The translations under genes were made by a program, and so were the position numbers. Shown one piece after another: positions 1 to 7,037 of a stretch of 30,854 nucleotides of DNA (within the stretch, counting starts at the first letter, position 1; every line of letters begins with the position of its first letter). The notes beneath the pieces were generated by a model that was not told where the DNA came from, ran no database searches, and was given only the letters and a program-made list of their open reading frames with translations. Source of the DNA: JBILCM01 sp044353165 (GTDB lineage Bacteria > Bacillota > Bacilli > Paenibacillales > YIM-B00363); contig JBILCM010000025.1 of assembly GCA_044353165.1 (NCBI GenBank), forward strand, positions 1 to 30,854. Direction: 5' to 3'.

Positions 1-2
1 CT

Positions 3-1037
3 GAAGGGAAGCCGGAACTTAGAACGGCGTGGCGAGAGAAGATGCTCAAAGAAAACCCATCGTTACAAGGTGCTACGTTCGGACGCCCGATTGTGACGCA
101 TGCACTAACCCATGGACTAAGCATTGCGGCAGACTTGTTTGCAGATGCCGATGATGCGATAATATTCCCAGACAAAAATTGGGAAAACTACGAGCTCACA
201 TTCGGCATTCGCCGCGGGGCTAGAATCGTAAATTTCCCGCTCTACAACGAGGCAGGTCGCTTTAATGCAGAAGGTTTAAAATTAGCACTTCTCGCACAGC
301 AAAATCGCGGCAAAGCGATTGTTGTGCTTAATTTTCCGAATAATCCGACCGGTTATACCCCTACGGAGTCCGAGGCGAATGAGATTATTGACGCTTTAAG
401 GACGGGTGCAGAAGCAGGCGTTTCCCAAGCTGTTATCGTAGACGATGCTTACTTTGGTTTATTTTTTGAAGACAGTCTTCATGAATCCATATTTGGAAAA
501 CTGATTGGGCTGCATCCCAAAATTTTACCTGTGAAAGTAGATGGAGCAACCAAAGAAGAATTCGTCTGGGGTTTTCGTGTTGGTTTCATTACGTTCGGCA
601 GCGAACATTCAGAAGTGAATGATGCCCTAGAGCAAAAAACGATCGGGATCATCCGCGGTGCAATCTCAAGTTGCTCGCATCCCTCCCAAACGTTTGTCTT
701 GAGAGCATTACAACATCCTGATTTCGAGAAGCAACGCGACGAGAAAGTGCAAATTTTAAAGTCGCGCGCAAATCAGGTGAAGCAAATTTTGGATCAAGAT
801 AAGTTTGCTGAGGCGTGGTCATATTATCCTTTTAACTCCGGATATTTTATGTGCTTGCAGTTAAAAACCGTCAATGCGGAAGTTCTTCGATTGTATTTAT
901 TGAAAAATTTTGGCGTAGGCACTATCGCGCTTGGCGCCACCGATTTAAGGGTTGCTTTCTCCTGTATTGAAGAACATGACATTGCACAATTATTCGACAT
1001 CATTTATCAAGCCATCAAGCAATTGGAAATGCAATAG
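3..1037 (+). CDS. PLP-dependent class I/II aminotransferase, 5' end missing
   Basis: Fold type I PLP aminotransferase cut by the window edge; the frame is open to the first base, so the true start lies upstream. Numbering from the internal Met at 42, an NNPTG motif lies at about residues 100-104, a DDAY motif at 134-137 (the Asp that contacts the PLP ring nitrogen) and the Schiff-base Lys at 171. That Lys begins the pattern K-x5-G-x-R-x-G typical of class I enzymes. The small C-terminal domain is complete and ends in an amphipathic helix. The substrate cannot be told from the sequence. The gene stands alone here and ends at a strong hairpin. Aminotransferase identity is certain; specificity is unknown. 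Confidence 0.9.
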   Translation, partial: EGKPELRTAWREKMLKENPSLQGATFGRPIVTHALTHGLSIAADLFADADDAIIFPDKNWENYELTFGIRRGARIVNFPLYNEAGRFNAEGLKLALLAQQNRGKAIVVLNFPNNPTGYTPTESEANEIIDALRTGAEAGVSQAVIVDDAYFGLFFEDSLHESIFGKLIGLHPKILPVKVDGATKEEFVWGFRVGFITFGSEHSEVNDALEQKTIGIIRGAISSCSHPSQTFVLRALQHPDFEKQRDEKVQILKSRANQVKQILDQDKFAEAWSYYPFNSGYFMCLQLKTVNAEVLRLYLLKNFGVGTIALGATDLRVAFSCIEEHDIAQLFDIIYQAIKQLEMQ

Positions 1038-1065
1038 TTTATATTCATTCCTGATCCTATACAGC

Positions 1066-1106
1066 AACAAGCCGGCATGCGTCCATAAGGCGCATGCCGG
1101 CTTGTT
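1066..1106. terminator. Bidirectional hairpin terminator between convergent genes
   Basis: A perfect 16-bp inverted repeat (left arm 1066-1081, right arm 1091-1106) with a 9-nt loop. It sits between the convergent ends of the aminotransferase and the YciI-like gene. The T tract is weak on both sides (TATAAATTTAT on the plus side), so termination may be incomplete. Confidence 0.8.
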
Positions 1107-1112
1107 ATAAAT

Positions 1113-1394
1113 TTATGAATGAGTAAGATTGGCTTTCGCTAATGCCCATTCACGAACTTCATATGTACGCGCCTTATGAATAACATAAGGATCTGCAACG
1201 GCCCATGCTTCAACTTGTTCGATCGAATCAGCCGTATAAATCAACATTCCCCCTGATCCGTCTGTGAATCGACCATACGCACTTAATATTCCTTCATTCC
1301 AACGTTGTTCTAAGTATTCCAAGTGTGCTGCTCGGTAGTCCGCGCTCTTCTGTTCATCTAACATCGGCAATATAACGACGAATGTCTTCTTCAA
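1113..1394 (-). CDS. YciI-like protein (dimeric ferredoxin-like fold)
   Basis: A 93-residue protein of the YciI family, small proteins that form ferredoxin-like dimers and often carry a conserved His-Asp pair. Visible features are the start MKKTFVVILP, then RAAHLEYLEQ, then GGMLIYTADS and a final DPYVIHKARTYEVREW. This order is characteristic of the family. Function is not established for this subgroup. The start is taken as TTG at 1394 because AAGGGAGGGG lies a few bases upstream and this gives the usual family length. A longer reading back to about 1478 would overlap the preceding gene and add 28 atypical residues. It is the last gene of the minus-strand group. Confidence 0.8.
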   Translation of the reverse strand: MKKTFVVILPMLDEQKSADYRAAHLEYLEQRWNEGILSAYGRFTDGSGGMLIYTADSIEQVEAWAVADPYVIHKARTYEVREWALAKANLTHS

Positions 1395-1426
1395 AGTAAC
1401 CCCTCCCTTTATCAAAATATACAGCA

Positions 1427-1463
1427 AACCAAGTCCATCAGCAAACAACTGATAAACTTGGTT
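1427..1463 (-). other. Interrupted hairpin upstream of the YciI-like gene
   Basis: Inverted repeat AACCAAGT / ACTTGGTT with an inner ATCAG / CTGAT pair and a 7-nt loop, lying between the stop of the three-module gene and the YciI-like start. No clean T tract follows, so it may be an intercistronic RNA-processing or stability element or a partial terminator. Confidence 0.4.
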
Positions 1464-1474
1464 CAATGAGAACA

Positions 1475-2479
1475 TCAATGGACGGTTTGCGATTCAAATA
1501 CCATCTCATCCACTTTTTCATTATGATGCATAATGGCTAGGTGAATCGATCGAAATTCTTTTTCTTTGTCCAATTCACGCATTAACAAGGTTGCAATCGT
1601 TTCCCGTTGGTCCTCATCGTACAAATCTTTGAAATCAAGAAATCCCGAGAGTTGGCGGTGTGATATGTCGACGGTTGCTGTTCCAATCGGAAGTCCACCG
1701 CTCGATGGGTTGTAAATTTCATAAGTCAGAATGTCCCCGTCATCCCTCGCCAATAAAACGGTAAAATCATCCTTGCGCAGTGCTTCATGCTCCAATTCAA
1801 TTCGCTCCAAGGTCCTCCCCTTGTATTCCACCTGGATGTCGAATGAATCAATCTGACTCTCATCATAATCAGAAACAATCAAATCAATCACGGCATCAAT
1901 TTCATCTTCATGCGGCTTATGCATGAAAACAATGGTTCCGGAACATTCCGATTCGTCGACAGTAAAGAAAGCTTCAGCCATCCATTGATCTTGACTGTTA
2001 TAAACATGATATTCGATTCGATTTCGCGATTCTCCAACAATCAACAACTTGAGTTGTTCTTGACGTCCCGAGCGCCTGCGGCGGCCTCGTCTGCCTCTTC
2101 GTCCCTGCTTTGTAAGCATCGGTGTATGCTGCATCTCGATCTGATCTGACACATCGGGACTCTCATCACCAAGAACTTCAAATTCGTCTTGCGCATCTGT
2201 CGTAATAATATGATCATAAGCGCTCGATGTGACGATCACATCGCAATCTACAGCGCCCACAGCCATAATAAGATTTTGAATGTAAGTGTGAACAAACTCG
2301 ATCACTTCATCTTGATCTTGTGCCGAAATGGATGACGAATCAAGCTGTACCGCACCGCTTATTCGTTCTTGTTCGCGATACACAAGGGTCATGTTGCCGA
2401 CATAACGCTCATTCCATAAGACATCATGTATTTCCCCGCCTGGTGTTTTTAAATCCGGGCGCAGCACAATGGCATTCAC
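1475..2479 (-). CDS. Unrecognised protein with three copies of one ~90-residue module
   Basis: I do not recognise this protein. About 334 residues, acidic, with no signal peptide or membrane segment. Three modules align by eye: residues about 4-95, 143-230 and 239-330. Each has a first beta segment, a hairpin containing an SG step (SGAVQLD, SGTIVFM, SGFLDFK), a helix rich in D/E and I/L, then a final beta segment. Modules 1 and 2 are joined by an acidic linker followed by a very basic patch (RRGRRGRRRRSGR, about 127-139). The patch could bind nucleic acid or an acidic partner, which is inference. It follows an rRNA pseudouridine synthase gene after about 30 bp. The start is GTG at 2479, six bases after GGAGGG; an ATG at 2485 directly abuts the Shine-Dalgarno and is too close. 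Confidence 0.75.
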   Translation of the reverse strand: MNAIVLRPDLKTPGGEIHDVLWNERYVGNMTLVYREQERISGAVQLDSSSISAQDQDEVIEFVHTYIQNLIMAVGAVDCDVIVTSSAYDHIITTDAQDEFEVLGDESPDVSDQIEMQHTPMLTKQGRRGRRGRRRRSGRQEQLKLLIVGESRNRIEYHVYNSQDQWMAEAFFTVDESECSGTIVFMHKPHEDEIDAVIDLIVSDYDESQIDSFDIQVEYKGRTLERIELEHEALRKDDFTVLLARDDGDILTYEIYNPSSGGLPIGTATVDISHRQLSGFLDFKDLYDEDQRETIATLLMRELDKEKEFRSIHLAIMHHNEKVDEMVFESQTVH

Positions 2480-2510
2480 AGGCATCCCTCCGCAGTTTCG
2501 CTGGATTTTG

Positions 2511-3281
2511 TCAATCGTCTATAGATTGTCCTGAAGAAGGATTCGTCATGCGAAGCAAAGTTAATTCGTCCTGGGTCAATTCCCTTACACTCCCCTTGGG
2601 CAACAATGGATCCAATTGTAAATTACCCATAGAAAGTCGCTTTAAGTAGATCACTTTCTTTCCTACCGCCGCTACCATGCGCTTCACTTGATGGAATTTT
2701 CCTTCCGTGATCGTCAATTCAATCATGGTCATTTCTTCAGAATCGGATTGTTTACGTACTTCTAGAATGGACAGAATGGCAGGAAGTGTCACAACTCCAT
2801 CGTCTAACTCGATACCCTCGGCAAAAACATCCACATCTTGAGATGTCATTCGACCATCGACTACGGCATAATACACTTTGGGGACATGTTTTTTTGGAGA
2901 AAGCAATTGGTGTGCAAGTTGACCGTCATTCGTGAGAATGAGTAGTCCCTCTGTGTCCTTATCCAAGCGACCGACGGGGAAAGGTTCGAATGCGGCATGG
3001 TCTGGCGACAGTAAATCAACGACCGTTCTATCCTTAACGTCTTCGGTGGCCGAAATGACGCCCGAAGGTTTGTTCATCATGAGATAAATGTATTGTTTGT
3101 ATTCTACAAGTTTACCTCGGAACATAATTTCGTCATGTTGGGGACGGATTTGCAGACTACTGTCCCTAACGACTTGTCCGTTAACGGTGACATCGCCTTT
3201 CTTGATATACTCTTTAAGTTCACGTCTTGTCCCACACCCCATATGACCTAAAACTTTATCCAAACGTTGCATATCTTTCAC
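2511..3281 (-). CDS. 16S rRNA pseudouridine synthase, RsuA/RluB family
   Basis: 256 residues. An N-terminal S4 RNA-binding domain (about 4-50, RLDKVLGHMG...TRRELKEYIKKGDVTVNG in outline) is followed by a pseudouridine synthase domain. The catalytic Asp is D107 in GRLDKDTEGLL, and the second family motif GKFHQVKRM is near residue 200. It isomerises a specific uridine in rRNA, most likely U516 of 16S RNA by similarity to RsuA, although RluB/RluE-type specificity cannot be excluded. The start is GTG at 3281 with GGAG eight bases upstream. It leads a minus-strand group with the three-module protein and the YciI-like protein. Confidence 0.92.
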   Translation of the reverse strand: MKDMQRLDKVLGHMGCGTRRELKEYIKKGDVTVNGQVVRDSSLQIRPQHDEIMFRGKLVEYKQYIYLMMNKPSGVISATEDVKDRTVVDLLSPDHAAFEPFPVGRLDKDTEGLLILTNDGQLAHQLLSPKKHVPKVYYAVVDGRMTSQDVDVFAEGIELDDGVVTLPAILSILEVRKQSDSEEMTMIELTITEGKFHQVKRMVAAVGKKVIYLKRLSMGNLQLDPLLPKGSVRELTQDELTLLRMTNPSSGQSIDD

Positions 3282-3305
3282 TTGGACAACTCCCTGTAGT
3301 ATAAT
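3276..3305 (+). promoter_or_regulatory. Candidate promoter for the thioredoxin-PCYCGC pair
   Basis: TATAAT at 3300-3305, with a weak -35 match TTTCAC at 3276-3281 and an 18-bp spacer. It lies 30 bp before the thioredoxin start in the short divergent interval. The -10 is perfect and the -35 is poor. Confidence 0.5.
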
Positions 3306-3334
3306 TCAATGTATAAAAGAAAGGCGGGTTAACA

Positions 3335-3859
3335 ATGAGAAAGAAGTCACTACCGATGCGGGTAATTGTTTATTTTGGAATTTTCGCAATCCTGCTTATC
3401 GCCCTATATGTATTGAACCAACAATCCGACGATGCAGGCGGGAATACTGTTTATGGAATACCTGCTTCTCAACTTTCCCAAGCGACTGCATCATTGTTGG
3501 ATGATCCAAATTATCAAAAAATTATCGTTCCGGAACAGCTGGATCAAAAACAAAAAAATCAGGAATCGTTCTTTGTTTATTTCTTTTCTTCGACTTGCCC
3601 TCATTGCAAACAAACAACGCCTCTATTAAATCCCCTCATAGAAGAGGTCGGTGTTCATGTTGACCAATTTAATCTAGAGGTTTTTCGCGATGGTTTTGGT
3701 GCGTACAATATCGAATACACGCCAACATTGGTTTATTATGAGAAGGGTGTTGAGAAAGAACGGATTGTAGGCGGTATTGTTGATGCGAACGATGTCCGTG
3801 CAATAGATACGTTCACAACATTCTTGTCAAAATACAAGACGAAGGACTCTTCACCATGA
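3335..3859 (+). CDS. Membrane-anchored thioredoxin-fold protein (CPHC)
   Basis: 174 residues. A single N-terminal membrane segment (about 9-27) is followed by a thioredoxin fold facing outward. The active site is C88-P-H-C91 in FFSSTCPHCKQ, and the cis-proline loop is YTP at 128-130. A CPHC pair is typical of DsbA-like oxidants and of some reductive thioredoxins, so direction cannot be assigned. It has the linker expected of an extracytoplasmic thiol-disulfide enzyme. Its stop overlaps the next start in an ATGA, so it is translationally coupled to a cysteine-rich lipoprotein that may be its substrate or partner (inference). Shine-Dalgarno AAAGGCGGG precedes the ATG. Confidence 0.85.
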   Translation: MRKKSLPMRVIVYFGIFAILLIALYVLNQQSDDAGGNTVYGIPASQLSQATASLLDDPNYQKIIVPEQLDQKQKNQESFFVYFFSSTCPHCKQTTPLLNPLIEEVGVHVDQFNLEVFRDGFGAYNIEYTPTLVYYEKGVEKERIVGGIVDANDVRAIDTFTTFLSKYKTKDSSP

Positions 3860-4296
3860 GTCGTAAATCATTATTCCCTGTATTCATTATGGCCGTGTTC
3901 TTATTGTGGTTTGCAAGCGGGTGTTCCACACCAACAAAGACAACACACGACCACCATGACGAGAACATAGAAGTAACGTCATCCACGGATGTTCCCCCTG
4001 TATTCTTAGAAGATTTCACACAGGTAACGCAGGATTTGTATGCGCAAGTCGGTGACCACGAACAAATTTTACGAAAGTTGAACTGTTACTGCGGGTGTAT
4101 GGATGATAACGACCCTCACGATTCGTTGTATCGGTGCTTTATTGTAAGTAAGGATCTTGAAGGGGTTCACTGGACAGATCATGGTGCCACATGTGGTGTT
4201 TGTTTACTGGAACTACGGGACGTCGTGAAACTGACCGGCGAAGGTAAGACTTTCGAACAAATTAAAGAACACATTGAAGCCACGTACAATCAATAG
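3856..4296 (+). CDS. PCYCGC-motif lipoprotein
   Basis: 146 residues. A lipoprotein signal peptide has an ASGC lipobox, putting the acylated Cys at 23. A short His/Asp-rich stretch (THDHHD, 30-35) follows, then a domain with six more Cys at 77, 79, 81, 94, 113 and 116. The NCYCGC core at 76-81 is a variant of the PCYCGC signature that names the family (PF13798, function unknown). The Cys/His density suggests metal binding or disulfides outside the membrane. It overlaps the thioredoxin-fold gene by four bases (ATGA), which implies co-translation and a functional tie. The metal and role are unknown. Confidence 0.85.
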   Translation: MSRKSLFPVFIMAVFLLWFASGCSTPTKTTHDHHDENIEVTSSTDVPPVFLEDFTQVTQDLYAQVGDHEQILRKLNCYCGCMDDNDPHDSLYRCFIVSKDLEGVHWTDHGATCGVCLLELRDVVKLTGEGKTFEQIKEHIEATYNQ

Positions 4297-4314
4297 AATG
4301 ATCATAATTGATCG

Positions 4315-4746
4315 CTATTCATCATCCGATGGTAAATCCTTGGGGTCATATTCTTCTATTAGCCGTGCCAGTTGTGGATCTGTAATCATGATGTTGAGAT
4401 CACGAAACAGGAAAGTTTCTTTGTTATGGGATTGTAATTTGCACAAATGTTCCTTCGCATCCTCGATGAGTTGTTCCATATGAATTCCGAGTCGTTGTGC
4501 ACTGTAACCCTCAAGTTTTTGAATTGCTGCGCTCAGTAACTTAATTCCTCCGTCAATATTGCCATTCCGGTGATGGTACAAACCTACTGCGACTTGCAAT
4601 AACCCTTGATAGAGAGGATCGCGTGCTTCCTGCAACCAGAGATGCTCCATCACTTCATGGCACTCGAAATAATCTCGATCCTTGTTGAAGTGGAATAAGA
4701 ATGCTACATAAAGTGGATCATAAAGTTTCATCGTTCCATCCATCAT
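4315..4746 (-). CDS. DUF309 family protein (YpuF-like)
   Basis: 143 residues, all helical. The DUF309 signature is clear: RDYFECHEVMEHLWLQ at about residues 23-38, then GLLQVAVGLYHHRNGN with GGIKLL. The conserved E-x-H-E...W residues suggest a buried polar or metal site, but no biochemical role is established for the family. The start overlaps the stop of the RelQ gene as ATGA, so the two are translationally coupled. It is the last gene of pyrD-relQ-DUF309 and ends 18 bp from the convergent PCYCGC gene. Confidence 0.88.
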   Translation of the reverse strand: MMDGTMKLYDPLYVAFLFHFNKDRDYFECHEVMEHLWLQEARDPLYQGLLQVAVGLYHHRNGNIDGGIKLLSAAIQKLEGYSAQRLGIHMEQLIEDAKEHLCKLQSHNKETFLFRDLNIMITDPQLARLIEEYDPKDLPSDDE

Positions 4747-5546
4747 CCTTGATTCCTTCTCACCAACGCAAGCGTTGCTTGAATTTGTTCAAATAAACTT
4801 GCAAGTTGCCCCATATTATCTTCCATCCCAATGAATTCACCAAAACGCATTTGAAACTGATTGGCCTCTTTGGCCATGTTGTAATAATACAGTTGTTGAA
4901 TGTGATCAAGCACTTTAGACACAAGCATGGATTGTTCGTCAAAAAGTTTCTGTGCTTCCACAATATCCTCGCGAATGGAAGACATCTCTTCGTCAAGACG
5001 GAATGCCGCTTCTGCTGCATTCATTAATTGTTCTTGAATTTGTGATGGAAGATGGCTGCGAAATTTGTAACTTAACGAATGTTCGATCGTTGCCCAAAAA
5101 TTCATCGCAAGCGTTCGAATTTGCAATTCAGCAAGAATCACTTTCATCCCTAACACGGTTTGCACAGGGTACTCTACGATGATATGATAACTTCGATAAC
5201 CGCTCGGCTTTTTATTGCGGACATAGTCTTTCTCATAAACAACTTTCATATCTTTACGACCACGAATGACTTCAGCCATGCGCTCGATATCCTCAACAAA
5301 TTGGCACATGATGCGGATACCAGCAATGTCCTCAATCCCCTCTTCAATTTGATTCAAATGAATGCCCAGTCGAGCGCATTTTTCCAAAATACTGGATACT
5401 TTCTTCACACGACCTGTCACAAATTCAATGGGAGAGTATTGTTCTCGCTTCTTCATTTCATAACGTAATGATTTAAATTTCACTTTTAATTCCTCTACTA
5501 CCTGCTCGTAGGGAATTAAAAATTGTTCCCAGTCCCTTCCGTCCAT
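4743..5546 (-). CDS. relQ: Small alarmone synthetase, RelQ (YjbM) type
   Basis: 267 residues. It transfers pyrophosphate from ATP to the 3' OH of GDP/GTP, making (p)ppGpp without a hydrolase domain. Features in order are PIEFVTGRVKKVSSILEK (about 39-56), the EDIAG motif with its Mg-binding Asp at about 73, GYRSYH at 116-121, and E-L-Q-I-R-T with the catalytic Glu at about 140, then MNFWATIEHSL. It closely follows B. subtilis YjbM as I remember it, but is about 55 residues longer at the C-terminus, where a helical tail replaces the usual short end. The start is ATG at 5546, seven bases after GGAGGT; an in-frame GTG at 5555 lies inside the Shine-Dalgarno. It is 23 bp downstream of pyrD. Confidence 0.93.
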   Translation of the reverse strand: MDGRDWEQFLIPYEQVVEELKVKFKSLRYEMKKREQYSPIEFVTGRVKKVSSILEKCARLGIHLNQIEEGIEDIAGIRIMCQFVEDIERMAEVIRGRKDMKVVYEKDYVRNKKPSGYRSYHIIVEYPVQTVLGMKVILAELQIRTLAMNFWATIEHSLSYKFRSHLPSQIQEQLMNAAEAAFRLDEEMSSIREDIVEAQKLFDEQSMLVSKVLDHIQQLYYYNMAKEANQFQMRFGEFIGMEDNMGQLASLFEQIQATLALVRRNQG

Positions 5547-5569
5547 CAATTGCACCTCCGGTTGGATGA

Positions 5570-6658
5570 TTAATAACTCCCCACTGCATCCCGGATCGAT
5601 CCAAATCCATCTGATCGCAACCTTGTGCTCAGCCCCTCTGCTAATTTCGCTACAATACCAGGTCCTTCATAGATTAAACTCGTATAAATTTGCACAAGCG
5701 AGGCGCCTGCCCGTATTTTTTCATACGCATCCTCGGGTGTAAAAATGCCTCCTGATCCGATAATGGGTACTTGCCCCTTCGTATGCGTATAAACATCTCG
5801 TATAATTTGGGTTGAACGCTGGCGGAGTGGCTTGCCGCTCAATCCCCCACTCTCTTGTTGTGACGGATGTTTTAAACCATCCCGCGATAACGTCGTATTG
5901 GTTGCAACGATCCCGTCGACTCCAGTATCTTGAATGGCCCTGATGGTGTCAGACAGTTGTTCGTCTGTCAAATCAGGAGATATCTTCACAAAAATCGGTT
6001 TCAAAGGCTGACCGCTGTAATGGAAGTTACATTCCTCCCTAGCTTTCAATGTCTCCAATAAAAGTTGTTTCATCTCATCGCTTTGTTGTAGATTGCGTAG
6101 ACCCGGGGTGTTCGGTGAGCTGACATTAACAACAAACGCATCGCCAGAATGATACAGCATACGCAGACTCGCGACATAATCCTCATAAGCAAGCTCATTA
6201 GGTGTATCTTTGTTCTTCCCTATGTTGATAAACAAAGGGACGCTAAGTTTTGTGTCCCGTAAACTTAAGGCCATAGCCTCACAACCCACATTATTAAAAC
6301 CCATTCGATTGATGAGCGCATAATCCTCAGGCAATCGAAAAAGCCTAGGACGAACGTTACCGGGCTGTGGTTTCGGTGTAATGGTCCCCACTTCTACAAA
6401 ACCAAATCCCATCGCTGCGAATGCGGCTGGAGCCGTGCCATTCTTGTCCAACCCAGCAGAGAGTCCAATTGGATGGGAAAACGAAAGCCCACACAGGTTG
6501 ACTTGAAGCTCCGGTGACAGGTATATTCCATACATGGCTCTTAGCAAAGAGAGTCCAATAGGTGATTTAGAAACACGGGTGAGATTATTTAAGGCAAAAT
6601 GGTGTGCTCGTTCTGGATCCATACGGAAAAATATTGATTTGGCAGCGCGATATAGCAT
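5570..6658 (-). CDS. pyrD: Dihydroorotate dehydrogenase, quinone-dependent (class 2)
   Basis: 362 residues, full length for class 2. It oxidises dihydroorotate to orotate with FMN, passing electrons to membrane quinone. The N-terminal helical segment (about 1-45) is the membrane-associated quinone tunnel found only in class 2. AGLDKNG at 68-74 and GTITPKPQPGNVRPRL follow. NVSSPNTPGLR places the catalytic base Ser at 181, as Ser rather than the Cys of class 1. FVKISPD and GSGGI bind FMN. Bacillus species usually carry the class 1B PyrD/PyrK enzyme in the pyr operon, so a stand-alone class 2 enzyme outside such an operon is worth noting. Shine-Dalgarno GAAGGA lies seven bases before the ATG. 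relQ follows on the same strand. Confidence 0.96.
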   Translation of the reverse strand: MLYRAAKSIFFRMDPERAHHFALNNLTRVSKSPIGLSLLRAMYGIYLSPELQVNLCGLSFSHPIGLSAGLDKNGTAPAAFAAMGFGFVEVGTITPKPQPGNVRPRLFRLPEDYALINRMGFNNVGCEAMALSLRDTKLSVPLFINIGKNKDTPNELAYEDYVASLRMLYHSGDAFVVNVSSPNTPGLRNLQQSDEMKQLLLETLKAREECNFHYSGQPLKPIFVKISPDLTDEQLSDTIRAIQDTGVDGIVATNTTLSRDGLKHPSQQESGGLSGKPLRQRSTQIIRDVYTHTKGQVPIIGSGGIFTPEDAYEKIRAGASLVQIYTSLIYEGPGIVAKLAEGLSTRLRSDGFGSIRDAVGSY

Positions 6659-6729
6659 ATATGTGTCCTTCTTTCTTGTTTCGATCCTTCCTTACCCAGT
6701 GTAAAAGTTTTTATACAAAAAATAAAGTA

Positions 6730-6759
6730 TTGATCATGCTCGTGAGTTGTGTTTACAAT
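6730..6759 (+). promoter_or_regulatory. Candidate sigma-A promoter for the 45-residue membrane protein
   Basis: TTGATC at 6730-6735 and TACAAT at 6754-6759 with an 18-bp spacer, about 40 bp before the TTG start. Confidence 0.5.
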
Positions 6760-6798
6760 AATAAAGTAGAAAGTCCAAGAACCAAAGGAGCGATTGAT

Positions 6799-6936
6799 TT
6801 GTCCAAACGCAGAATTCAACCGATCAAACGACCTCAGAAAGAACAATCCAATCGGAAGGCCATCCTATATACATCTATTGGTTTTGGTATCGTTGTCGTT
6901 ATTCTTGCCGCACTCATTTTATTCACTAACAATTAA
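6799..6936 (+). CDS. Small single-pass membrane protein, 45 residues
   Basis: Unrecognised small protein. A very basic cytosolic head (SKRRIQPIKRPQK, residues 2-14) is followed by one membrane segment (about 22-42, ILYTSIGFGIVVVILAALIL) and a stop after TNN. By the positive-inside rule the C-terminus should face out. The start is TTG at 6799, eight bases after AAAGGAG; the frame remains open further upstream but has no ribosome site there and runs into the pyrD promoter area. It has its own promoter candidate and a strong terminator, so it looks like a complete single-gene unit and not a fragment. Function unknown. Confidence 0.7.
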   Translation: MSKRRIQPIKRPQKEQSNRKAILYTSIGFGIVVVILAALILFTNN

Positions 6937-6962
6937 TTTGACAGGAACGGAATCGAACGAAG

Positions 6963-7007
6963 AAAGCCGACCCAAGCCCATCACAATGATGCTTAAGTCG
7001 GCTTTTT
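6963..7007. terminator. Two-part hairpin terminator with T5
   Basis: Outer stem AAAGCCGAC (6963-6971) / GTCGGCTTT (6997-7005), with an inner CATCA / TGATG stem, followed by T residues to 7007. It is A-rich on the left side, so it probably serves both the small membrane protein gene and the convergent propeller gene. Confidence 0.85.
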
Positions 7008-7037
7008 GATATTGTTCTGGATATCAATTCAAGTTGT

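Noticed and set aside
4295..4319. Small inverted repeat (GATCA / TGATC) between the PCYCGC and DUF309 ends
   Set aside because: Five-base stem with no T tract; too weak to call a terminator.
6604..6798. N-terminal extension of the 45-residue membrane protein to 110 residues
   Set aside because: The extension overlaps the pyrD start antisense and the gene's own promoter, and it has no ribosome site.
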